This document shows positions 1 through 6,009 of a stretch of 13,909 nucleotides of DNA, in pieces. The stretch lies in NCBI GenBank assembly GCA_021786265.1, contig JAJYNP010000220.1:1-13909 (forward strand). The letters run 5' to 3'. The DNA is from Chloroflexota bacterium. GTDB lineage: Bacteria > Chloroflexota > Limnocylindria > Limnocylindrales > CSP1-4. The stretch's first letter is position 1; each line of letters opens with the position of its first letter. The position numbers and the translations under genes are program-made. The notes under the pieces were generated by a model that ran no database searches, had not been told where the DNA came from, and was given only the letters and a program-made list of their open reading frames with translations.

Positions 1-124
1 GAGGAACCCGCGCCGCGCACGCCCTGGCGACCGGCGCCAGACCATCCCTGGCGCCGCTGACCGCTGCCTGCCCCTGGACAGAATCACTGGCCGCCTGGAC
101 GGTCAAAGTCACTGGCCGGCGACA
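1..124. mobile_element. Possible terminus of an insertion sequence (IS21-like sub-terminal repeats)
   Basis: The stretch has no plausible gene. It contains two imperfect copies of a CTGGAC...TCACTGGCCG unit at 74-93 and 95-118, the second with a small internal insertion, followed by GGCGACA ending at 124. Repeated sub-terminal units of this kind, with an outer end in TG/CA, are typical of IS21-family elements, and the wording of the repeats resembles such ends as I remember them. No transposase gene (istA/istB) is inside the window, so this would be the outer edge of an element lying mainly to the left. The assignment is an inference from repeat pattern only. Confidence 0.3.
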
Positions 125-153
125 CGCGGTGGCGTTTCCACACGCGGTGGCGT
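122..153. repeat. Short direct repeat, two 14-bp copies
   Basis: ACACGCGGTGGCGT occurs at 122-135 and again at 140-153, an 18-bp period. It lies between the putative insertion-sequence end and the stop codon of the methyltransferase-like gene. No function can be assigned. Confidence 0.7.
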
Positions 154-176
154 CTCTCGACGCATCCTCGGTCGCC

Positions 177-815
177 TCACCGCTCGCGTGCCGGCAACGT
201 CCGCCCGCGCAGGCGAGGCAGAAGCATCGGGACGTGTGCGGCGTACGCGAGATACGCCTCGCCGAAGTGCGCCACCAGCAGCCGCTCCTCCAGCCGGCAG
301 CGGGCGACGAACGCCGGAACCAGCACCGTCCCGCCGAACGCCATGAGCCAGCTCCCCAGCGCCAGCGCCCCGCCCGCCCAGAGCAGCAGGATCGAGAGGT
401 AGAGCGGGTGGCGCACCAGGCCGAACGCCCCGCGCGTCACCAGCACCGTGTCGGGCCGCACTTCGGGCGGCGATGCGAGCTGACGTCCGATCGACCGGAG
501 CCCCCAGGCCGCCAGCGATCCGGCCGCCGCCAGCACGACGATCCCGAGCAAGTGGACCATCGTACCCACCGGTCCAGGGAGCGGGATCGCCCCGGCCATC
601 GACAGCGCCGATCCCAGCCCGACCAGCACGAAGCCGCCGATCCCCACGAAATTGACGGTGGCCAGGGGCCCGGTGTCGCGCAGGACGGGCTTCGGGCGCG
701 AGCGTTGCAGCTCCCAGACCAGCTCCGCCAGACCGACGATCCCAAGCGAAAGGGCAGACCCGGCCACTGCGACCCGAGCCAGCGACTCCACCGCAGTCTC
801 CACCGCCGTCTCCAT
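177..815 (-). CDS. Isoprenylcysteine/phospholipid methyltransferase-like integral membrane protein
   Basis: The 212-residue protein is mostly hydrophobic, with about four to five membrane segments (roughly residues 13-33, 52-76, 84-105, 138-172). Its C-terminal half has the ICMT/PEMT family signature: GLVRHPLYLS near 132-141, then R-x-x-x-EE (EE at 176-177), FG-x-x-Y-x-x-Y (184-191) and a terminal VPMLLP. Members bind S-adenosylmethionine in this C-terminal part and methylate membrane-embedded lipids or prenylated substrates; bacterial members rarely have a known substrate. I chose the ATG at 815 because the reading frame upstream, open to about 1256, runs through low-complexity repeat DNA with no family similarity; a GTG three codons earlier is an alternative. 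It is transcribed divergently from the dimethylformamidase-like gene. The family call is fairly sure, the substrate unknown. Confidence 0.75.
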   Translation of the reverse strand: METAVETAVESLARVAVAGSALSLGIVGLAELVWELQRSRPKPVLRDTGPLATVNFVGIGGFVLVGLGSALSMAGAIPLPGPVGTMVHLLGIVVLAAAGSLAAWGLRSIGRQLASPPEVRPDTVLVTRGAFGLVRHPLYLSILLLWAGGALALGSWLMAFGGTVLVPAFVARCRLEERLLVAHFGEAYLAYAAHVPMLLPRLRGRTLPARER

Positions 816-932
816 CCGCGCCACGATAGCGCCCGGGCGCCCGCGTGCGGGTCCCTCGGCCGCGTGCGTCACCCGCGGCCGCGCGCGGGATCCCCGGCTA
901 CGCACCACCCCCGGCGCGGCCGACAACCGCGC

Positions 933-999
933 GGCAGGTCCTCCCCGGTGCGGCATGGTCGGATTGCCATACAAAGTATGGCGTACTGATTGCGGGCTC
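933..999. repeat. 67-bp duplicated element, copy 1, with perfect 7-3-7 palindrome
   Basis: This aligns without gaps to 1215-1281, with about a dozen differences. A 27-bp core (957-983 versus 1239-1265) is identical. The core contains the palindrome GCCATACAAAGTATGGC at 966-982, with 7-bp arms and a 3-bp centre, the size and symmetry expected for the operator of a dimeric regulator. Identity drops on both sides of the core but continues into a partly shared TGATT-CGGG block. The two copies are in direct orientation. Confidence 0.8.
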
Positions 1000-1031
1000 T
1001 GCGGCCATGACAGGCTCTGCGGCAGCCAGGG

Positions 1032-1084
1032 GCCGAGCGCAGCCCCGGAGCCGAGCGCAGCCCCGGAGCCGACCGCAGCCCCAG
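1032..1084. repeat. 18-bp tandem repeat, about three copies
   Basis: The unit GCCGAGCGCAGCCCCGGA begins at 1032 and repeats exactly at 1050; a third, degenerate copy begins at 1068. It lies between the two palindromic elements. Its period is a multiple of three, so in any frame it encodes a six-residue repeat, but no frame through it looks like a real protein. Confidence 0.75.
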
Positions 1085-1214
1085 GCCCTTGCCGCACGAG
1101 GCGGATCCTGGCCGCGCGCCCGCAGCAGACGGCTGGCTCGCCCGCCGCCGCGGCGGCCTCGTGAACCGCGGCCACGTGCCATAGCCAGGTCGGGGGACGC
1201 GCAGGCGCCCGCGA

Positions 1215-1281
1215 GGCAGGACTCCTCCGGTGCGACCCGGTCGGATTGCCATACAAAGTATGGCGGCATGATTACGGGTCC
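1215..1281. repeat. 67-bp duplicated element, copy 2, just upstream of the amidase-like gene
   Basis: This is the second copy of the element at 933-999, displaced by exactly 282 bp. The perfect palindrome GCCATACAAAGTATGGC is at 1248-1264, about 32 bp upstream of the chosen GTG start of the secreted amidase-like protein. That position would suit an operator overlapping the promoter or leader. Read on the minus strand, both copies also have a purine-rich GGAGGA-type stretch about 20 bp beyond the palindrome. Confidence 0.8.
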
Positions 1282-1296
1282 GGCGAGAATGGCCGC

Positions 1297-2856
1297 GTGC
1301 ACACTCGACGCGACAGCGCCTTTCTGGCCGTCCTCGGCCTCCTGCTGCTCGCCACCACGATCGCGCCAGGCGCATCGCCAGCTCCTCGCGAGCTCGCCGC
1401 CCCCTATCCCTCCGCGACCCCCATCGCCACCCCGGCCGCGCCTCCTCCGTCGCCCGTCATCACCGGCCGCGTCATCGCCGGCCCCCGCCCCACCGTCGCC
1501 GAGCTGGTTCGCCAGTACCAGTACGGCGAGCCGCCGGTGCCCGTCTTCCCCGGCGCGCGTGCCAGCGACTGGCGCCTCGACCGTCCCGATCTCGCCGCCG
1601 TCGCCGGGTACGCCGGCCAGACGAGCGTGCTCCCCGGCGGAACGGTCGACCTCCACATCCGGTCGGTCGGGCCCCGCGTCCGCCTGGACGTCTTCCGGGT
1701 CGGTGCCGGGGACGCGCAGCACCTGCTCACGATCCGCGACGTCCCCACCGGCTGGCACGCCGACGCAGCCGCAGACCCTGTCACCGGCCGGGTCGAGGAT
1801 CGCTGGCCGGTCAGCCGGGTGCTCGCCATCCCTGCGACCTGGGCGAGCGGCTTCTACCTCGTCAAGTGCAGCCTCCCCGACGGCCGCGCGTCGTACATCC
1901 CGTTCGTGGTCCGGCCCCCGTCGCCCGCCCAGCTGCTCGTGGTCGTCCCGATGCTCAGCTACGAGGCCTACAACGGCTGGGGCGGCACCGACCTGTACCG
2001 CTGGTACCACGGGCCGCGACCGCGGGCCGTGGAGGCGAGCTTCGACCGCCCCTTCGAGCACGGCTACGGCGCGGGGATGCTGTTCCGGCTCGACCTTCCG
2101 CTCTGGGTCTGGCTGGAGGACCACGGCTACCACCCCGCCTACGCCACCGACATCGACCTCGCGCGCGACCCCGCCCTGGTCACGCAGGCGCGGACCGTGG
2201 TCCTCTCCGGCCACCCCGAGTACTGGCTGCGCGGCGATCGCGACGCCCTGGACGCTGCGCAGCGGGCCGGTGTGGGCATCCTCGGCATGGGCGCGAACAT
2301 GGGCTACTGGCAGGTTCGGCTCGCACCGTCCGCCGGCGGGACCCCCGACCGGATCGTCGTCTGCTGGAAGAGCGCGACGGAGGATCCACTGGCCGCGACC
2401 GACCCGCTCGATGCGACGGGCGCCTTCGCCGATCCCCCGCTGTCGAGGCCAGTGGACGACCTGCTGGGCGAGGCCTACGGCGGCGTCGTCAACGGGCTGC
2501 AGCCGCTGGTGATCGGGCCGGGCATCGCCTCGCTCTCGCCCGAGTCGGGTCTCCAGGCCGGGCAGGCGCTGCCGGGACTGGTCGGCGACGAGGTGGATCT
2601 GATCTCGAGGAGGCCGGGCGCGCTCATCCTGGGCGCGACACCGGTCGAGCCGGTCGGCCACCCGCCGGGAACCGCCGGCGCGAGCGCGTGGGTGACGCCG
2701 AGCGGCGCGCACGTCTTCGACGCGGGCACCTTCGACTGGTCGTGGGGGCTCGACCCGCGCTACGCGGCCGCCCTCCCGGGATTCCCGGCCGGCTCGTTCG
2801 GCCGGCTGATGGCCGACATCCTGGCCTGGGCGGGCACGCCGGAGCCGGGCGTCTGA
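1297..2856 (+). CDS. Exported N,N-dimethylformamidase large-subunit-like protein
   Basis: The 519-residue protein starts with basic residues and a hydrophobic stretch (about 8-24) ending near Ala-Ser-Pro-Ala, then a Pro/Ala/Thr-rich linker to about residue 58. This is a signal peptide or anchor, so the protein probably acts outside the membrane. Residues 95-205 look like the beta-rich N-terminal part of the family. Residues 214-515 match the C-terminal domain of the N,N-dimethylformamidase beta subunit: SYEAYNGWGG (221-230), SGHPEYW (304-310), GANMGYW (332-338), GDEVD (430-434) and DAGTFDWSWGL (475-485). In dimethylformamidase a mononuclear iron is held by two Tyr and one Glu with a nearby His; the His-x-Glu pair H306/E308 and Tyr 225 fit that site. 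Substrate is unknown: most family members are not shown to hydrolyse dimethylformamide. I prefer GTG 1297 over the upstream TTG at 1246, which lies inside the repeated palindrome. Confidence 0.75.
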   Translation: MHTRRDSAFLAVLGLLLLATTIAPGASPAPRELAAPYPSATPIATPAAPPPSPVITGRVIAGPRPTVAELVRQYQYGEPPVPVFPGARASDWRLDRPDLAAVAGYAGQTSVLPGGTVDLHIRSVGPRVRLDVFRVGAGDAQHLLTIRDVPTGWHADAAADPVTGRVEDRWPVSRVLAIPATWASGFYLVKCSLPDGRASYIPFVVRPPSPAQLLVVVPMLSYEAYNGWGGTDLYRWYHGPRPRAVEASFDRPFEHGYGAGMLFRLDLPLWVWLEDHGYHPAYATDIDLARDPALVTQARTVVLSGHPEYWLRGDRDALDAAQRAGVGILGMGANMGYWQVRLAPSAGGTPDRIVVCWKSATEDPLAATDPLDATGAFADPPLSRPVDDLLGEAYGGVVNGLQPLVIGPGIASLSPESGLQAGQALPGLVGDEVDLISRRPGALILGATPVEPVGHPPGTAGASAWVTPSGAHVFDAGTFDWSWGLDPRYAAALPGFPAGSFGRLMADILAWAGTPEPGV

Positions 2857-3001
2857 AGCGACGGCGCGTCCGTGCCCCGGAACCGGGCCCGGACCCACGC
2901 TCGAGCCGGGCGCGTAGAATCGCCCGACCGAATACCAGCCCGACCAGCCCGTCCCCCGGGGTGACGCGTGACGTTCGCCCGGTGTCCACAGGTGACCGCG
3001 C

Positions 3002-3007
3002 AGGAGG
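3002..3007 (+). promoter_or_regulatory. Shine-Dalgarno sequence of the aldehyde dehydrogenase gene
   Basis: AGGAGG lies 7 nt before the ATG at 3015 and fixes the start of the dehydrogenase, whose reading frame is open far upstream into the previous gene. Confidence 0.85.
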
Positions 3008-3014
3008 CGACTCG

Positions 3015-4460
3015 ATGGCCATCGTCAGCGCGACCAGGCCCCACCCGATCTTCCTCGCCGGACGCTGGGTCGAATCGCCCGACGTCCTCGAGGTCACCAA
3101 CCCGGCCGACCCCGGCTCCCTCGCCGGCGCCACCTACCACGCCACGCTGGAGCAGTACGAGGAGGCCGTGCAGGCCGCCGTCCGTGCCTTCGAGACCACG
3201 CGCCACATGCCCGCGTACGAGCGCGGCGCGATCCTGCGGTCGATCTCGGGCGGGATCCGCGAGCGGCGGGAGGAGCTGGGCCACCTGCTCGCCCTGGAGG
3301 CCGGCAAGCCGATCCGGGATGCCCTGGTCGAGGTGGATCGGGCCAGCCTGACCTTCCGGCTGGGTGCCGAGGAAGCCGAACGCATGTACGGCGAGACGAT
3401 CCCGCTCGACCTCATGCCCTCATCCAGGGGCCGCGTGGGGATCACGCGCCGGTTCCCGGTCGGGCCGGTCGCGGCCATCAGCCCCTTCAACTTTCCCCTG
3501 AACCTGGCCGCGCACAAGGTCGCCCCCGCCATCGCCGCGGGCTGCCCCGTCGTCCTCAAGCCGCCGTCCAAGGATCCGCTGGTCATGCTGACGATCGGCG
3601 AGATCATCGCGCAGTCGGGCGCGCCGGAGGGTTCCGTGAGCATCCTGCCGATGACGCGGGAGCTCGGCGACCGGATGGTGGCGGACGAGCGATTCAAGCT
3701 GCTCACCTTCACCGGCTCGCCGGCGGTGGGCTGGGCGATGAAGGCCAGGGCCGGCAAGAAGCGCGTGGTCCTGGAGCTGGGCGGCAACGCCGGCGTCGTC
3801 GTCGACCGGTCGGCCGACCTGGACTGGGCGGTCCGGCGCATCCTGGTCGGCGCCTTCGCGTACGCGGGCCAGGTCTGCATCAGCGTGCAGCGGATCTTCG
3901 TCCACGCCGACGTCATGGAGACCTTCCTCGACAAGTTCATCGCCGGCGCCCGCGGGCTGAAGCTGGGCGATCCGACCGACCCGACCACCGACCTCGGACC
4001 GATGGTCGACGAGAAGGCGGCCCGGCGGACACAGGACTGGGTGGACGAGGCGGTCGCCATGGGCGGGCGCGTGCTGCTCGGCGGCAGGGCGGACGGCACC
4101 TTTTTCGGGCCCACCATTCTGGTGGACACCCCCGTCGAGGCGAAGGTCTGCTCGAGCGAGGCGTTCGCGCCCCTCGTGGTCGTGTTCCCGTTCACCGACT
4201 TCCCCGACGCCGTGCGGCAGGTCAACCAGAGCCTCTTCGGGCTCCAGGCGGGCGTCTTCACCAACGACCTGGCGAACGCGTGGCACGCCTTCAGCGAAAC
4301 CGAGGTCGGCGGCGTGATCGTCAACGACATCCCGACCTACCGGATCGATCACATGCCCTACGGCGGGGTGAAGGACTCCGGGCTCGGGCGCGAGGGGCTC
4401 CGCTGGTCGATCGAGGACATGACCGAGCTGCGCATCATGGTGCTGGCCCAGCCGGGCTGA
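3015..4460 (+). CDS. NAD(P)+-dependent aldehyde dehydrogenase family protein
   Basis: The 481-residue protein has the normal length of the aldehyde dehydrogenase superfamily and oxidises an aldehyde to the acid using NAD(P)+. Visible landmarks are SPFNFPLN with the oxyanion Asn159, LKPPS with Lys182, FTGSPAVG (232-239) of the cofactor-binding fold, LELGGNA with general-base Glu254, and AGQVCIS with catalytic Cys288. A conserved Glu382 sits in SSEAFAP, and a typical C-terminal YGGVKDSGLGREG block is at 449-461. It is cytoplasmic, with no signal peptide. The GQVCIS context with a two-residue hydrophobic-Ser follow-up is seen in the lactaldehyde/phosphonoacetaldehyde/glyceraldehyde-3-phosphate group rather than classical betaine-aldehyde enzymes, but the substrate cannot be read from the sequence. 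The gene stands alone with a strong ribosome-binding site; no partner pathway genes flank it. Confidence 0.92.
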   Translation: MAIVSATRPHPIFLAGRWVESPDVLEVTNPADPGSLAGATYHATLEQYEEAVQAAVRAFETTRHMPAYERGAILRSISGGIRERREELGHLLALEAGKPIRDALVEVDRASLTFRLGAEEAERMYGETIPLDLMPSSRGRVGITRRFPVGPVAAISPFNFPLNLAAHKVAPAIAAGCPVVLKPPSKDPLVMLTIGEIIAQSGAPEGSVSILPMTRELGDRMVADERFKLLTFTGSPAVGWAMKARAGKKRVVLELGGNAGVVVDRSADLDWAVRRILVGAFAYAGQVCISVQRIFVHADVMETFLDKFIAGARGLKLGDPTDPTTDLGPMVDEKAARRTQDWVDEAVAMGGRVLLGGRADGTFFGPTILVDTPVEAKVCSSEAFAPLVVVFPFTDFPDAVRQVNQSLFGLQAGVFTNDLANAWHAFSETEVGGVIVNDIPTYRIDHMPYGGVKDSGLGREGLRWSIEDMTELRIMVLAQPG

Positions 4461-4471
4461 CCGCATCGTCC

Positions 4472-4500
4472 TTGACCGTGACCGCGCCGCGCCTTACATT
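4472..4500 (+). promoter_or_regulatory. Sigma70-type promoter of the toxin-antitoxin pair, predicted leaderless
   Basis: TTGACC (4472-4477) and TACATT (4495-4500) are separated by exactly 17 bp. The -10 box ends 7 nt before the antitoxin GTG at 4508, so transcription should start at or within a base of the start codon. No Shine-Dalgarno sequence precedes the GTG, consistent with leaderless translation. Confidence 0.7.
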
Positions 4501-4507
4501 GGGCGCC

Positions 4508-4789
4508 GTGCCAAGCGTCAAGGTCAGTACCAAGCATCAGATCTCATTGCCAAGCGAGGCTCGACGACGCTTGGGCATTCAGGCTGGCGACCGCCTGTCA
4601 GTCGAGGTGCGCGACGACGAGCTGGTGCTGCGGCGCCGTCCCGCGCGACCCTCCGAACGGCTTCGCCGGCTGGGGCGCGAGGTCTGGCAGCAGGTCGACC
4701 CGGTCGAGTACGTCCGCCAGCTCCGCCAGGAGTCCGAGCCCGGCGGACTGGAGACGCCGACCGGAGAGCCCGGACCCCGGCGTGCCTGA
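4508..4789 (+). CDS. AbrB/SpoVT-fold antitoxin (VapB-like)
   Basis: The 93-residue protein has an N-terminal swapped-hairpin AbrB/MazE DNA-binding domain at about residues 3-45: VKVSTKHQISLPSEARRRLG, then IQAGDRLSVEV and DDELVLRRRP. The remaining 48 residues are charged and probably form the toxin-binding tail. By analogy with VapB antitoxins it should neutralise the downstream PIN toxin and repress its own promoter as a complex. The GTG start was chosen because it begins the conserved domain and lies directly after a well-formed -10 box; the frame is open further upstream but only as antisense-like sequence within the dehydrogenase. It overlaps the toxin gene by 8 bp. Confidence 0.85.
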   Translation: MPSVKVSTKHQISLPSEARRRLGIQAGDRLSVEVRDDELVLRRRPARPSERLRRLGREVWQQVDPVEYVRQLRQESEPGGLETPTGEPGPRRA

Positions 4790-5249
4790 TCGTCCGCCCA
4801 CGGTCCCCGACCTCTGCCGTGCTCACGCCCGCCTCGGGGTCGACAGCAACGTGTTCATCTACCTGTTCGAGGGCAGCGGTCCCGAGGCGGATCGCGCCGC
4901 CGAGCTCGCCGACGCCATTGGCGAGGGGACGGTCGCGGGGTGCCTGGCGACCCTGGGCCTGGCCGAGATCCTGACGGGACCGGCCCGGAGCGGCGCCCCG
5001 CAGGTGGCCGAACGCTACGTCGAGGAGCTCACCTCCTTCGAGAACCTGGCACTGGTGCCACTCGACGTCGACGTGGCCCGAGATGCGGCCACGATCCGCG
5101 GGCAGCTCCAGCTGTCGCTGGGCGATGCGATCCACCTGGCATCGGCCCGCAGGTTCGGCGCGACCCTCTTCGTCACGAACGACCGGCGCATCCATCCGAT
5201 CGGCGGCGTCACCGTCGCGTACCTGGACGATCTCGGGCCGGCCGACTGA
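4782..5249 (+). CDS. PIN-domain ribonuclease toxin (VapC-like)
   Basis: The 155-residue protein is a PIN domain with the full acidic set for metal binding: Asp21 in GVDSNVFIYLFE, Glu62 in LAEILTGP, Asp115 in LSLGDAIHLASA and Asp134 in VTNDRR. VapC toxins are Mg2+/Mn2+-dependent RNases that cleave tRNA or rRNA when the antitoxin is lost; the target here is unknown. The first 17 residues precede the domain and may not be needed. The GTG start overlaps the end of the antitoxin by 8 bp, the usual coupled arrangement. With all active-site residues present, I infer a working toxin. Confidence 0.88.
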   Translation: MPDRPPTVPDLCRAHARLGVDSNVFIYLFEGSGPEADRAAELADAIGEGTVAGCLATLGLAEILTGPARSGAPQVAERYVEELTSFENLALVPLDVDVARDAATIRGQLQLSLGDAIHLASARRFGATLFVTNDRRIHPIGGVTVAYLDDLGPAD

Positions 5250-5296
5250 CGGGCTCGAAATGGGCGGAGCGGCGCCGCCCCGCCCTGGCCGCCTGG

Positions 5297-5878
5297 ATGG
5301 CCCACCAGGTGCTGCAGCCGGCCGCCCAACTCGACCGGTCCCACCGGGAACTGTCGCAGCGCCTGGAGGTCGCCCGACACGACGCGCTCCACGACAGCCT
5401 GACCGGCCTCGGGAGCCACCGGTCCTTCTACGAGGAGCTGGACCGGCAGCTGCAGGTCTCACGACGGTACGGTGTGCCTGTCGCGCTCCTGCTGATCGAC
5501 CTCGACGACTTCAAGCACGTCAACGACTCGGCCGGCCATGCCGCGGGCGACGCTGTGCTCGCGTCTGTGGGCGCGTTCCTGAACCGGCACGTCCGTGCCA
5601 CCGACCGCGCGTTCCGCATCGGCGGCGACGAGTTCGCGGTCGTCATGCCGCACACGGACATGAGCGGCGGACTCGTGGTCGCGCGCCGGATGCTCGGCAT
5701 GGCCCTCGAGCCGGTGGCCGGCGCCGCGCGCCCAGGCGTCGCGCGCACGGGAGCCGCCTTCGCGCGCCCCGTTCGCCGCTCGAATCCCGTCTCACGAGCC
5801 GGAACGGCGCACGTCATCACGAGGCCGGTGTGTCACAGCAACAGATTCGCGTTGATGCCAGAGGAAGTCTGGGTGTAG
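5297..5878 (+). CDS. Truncated GGDEF (diguanylate cyclase) protein, probably a gene remnant
   Basis: Residues 8-35 are a polar helix that could form a coiled coil. Residues 33-133 are the first part of a GGDEF domain: HDSLTGL (33-39), LLIDLDDFKHVND with metal-binding Asp68, and RIGGDEF with GGDEF at 109-113. The inhibitory c-di-GMP site RxxD is present five residues before GGDEF (Arg100-Asp103). After about residue 138 similarity stops. The family's final strand and helices (usually SAG-x-S and D-x-ALY-x-AK) are replaced by about 55 Arg/Ala/Pro-rich residues running to the stop. The usual sensor or transmembrane region in front is missing too, and no Shine-Dalgarno precedes ATG 5297. A diguanylate cyclase lacking the domain end is unlikely to be active, so I read this as a decayed fragment, possibly cut by the rearrangement that produced 5713-5990. 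It follows the toxin gene by 47 bp. Confidence 0.65.
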   Translation: MAHQVLQPAAQLDRSHRELSQRLEVARHDALHDSLTGLGSHRSFYEELDRQLQVSRRYGVPVALLLIDLDDFKHVNDSAGHAAGDAVLASVGAFLNRHVRATDRAFRIGGDEFAVVMPHTDMSGGLVVARRMLGMALEPVAGAARPGVARTGAAFARPVRRSNPVSRAGTAHVITRPVCHSNRFALMPEEVWV

Positions 5879-5910
5879 GCCGCTTGGCGCCCTTGACCCA
5901 GGACGTCCAC
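5833..5910 (-). CDS. Possible 25-residue small ORF or gene tail
   Basis: On the minus strand a frame bounded by an in-frame TGA upstream reads from GTG (5910) to TGA (5833). It ends in SSGINANLLL and has a more protein-like composition than the surrounding chance frames. It lies in lower-GC sequence between the truncated GGDEF gene and the VanZ-like gene, antisense to the GGDEF tail. It could be the last codons of a foreign gene brought in by rearrangement, a small peptide gene, or chance. I do not recognise it. Confidence 0.15.
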   Translation of the reverse strand: MDVLGQGRQAAYTQTSSGINANLLL

Positions 5911-6009
5911 GATGCCGGGTCAACTCCAGGCGTATGGGTCTCTACACTAGAGGCTACGGAGACTAGGTCACACCCGGAGGATGGCAGCCGTGCTGCGGGA
6001 CCCGGTGGC

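Larger units (their letters stand above)
816..1296. other. Divergent intergenic region with repeats, no convincing gene
   Basis: This 481-bp gap separates the methyltransferase-like gene (minus) from the amidase-like gene (plus). Long open frames cross it on both strands, but they are Arg/Ala/Pro-rich, mutually overlapping and unlike any family I know, as expected by chance at this GC content. What it does hold is a duplicated palindrome-bearing element (933-999 and 1215-1281) and an 18-bp tandem repeat (1032-1084). It probably contains the promoters of both flanking genes, although no clear -35/-10 pair stood out. Confidence 0.6.

Noticed and set aside
816..1256. N-terminal extension of the methyltransferase-like frame up to the TTG at 1256
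   Set aside because: The extra 147 residues are Arg/Ala/Pro-rich, are encoded across the tandem and palindromic repeats, and show no family similarity; the membrane protein starts naturally at ATG 815.
845..2512. Long plus-strand frame crossing the intergenic repeats and overlapping the amidase-like gene
   Set aside because: It has low-complexity Ser/Pro/Arg composition and covers the same bases as the well-supported amidase-like frame; it is a GC-driven chance frame. The duplicated repeat is in the same phase in it only because 282 is a multiple of three.
898..2898. 666-residue minus-strand frame antisense to the amidase-like gene
   Set aside because: It is rich in Arg, Asp, Gly and Ala with no recognisable motif, and mirrors the codon pattern of the sense gene.
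1866..3014. Upstream 383 residues of the frame that contains the aldehyde dehydrogenase
   Set aside because: They lie mostly inside the amidase-like gene in another frame. The family begins at ATG 3015, which has an AGGAGG motif at the right distance.
5755..5800. tRNA-like TCGAATCCCG stretch suggesting a tRNA 3' end or attachment site
   Set aside because: The flanking bases do not form a T-arm or acceptor stem, and no anticodon or D-arm is found upstream.
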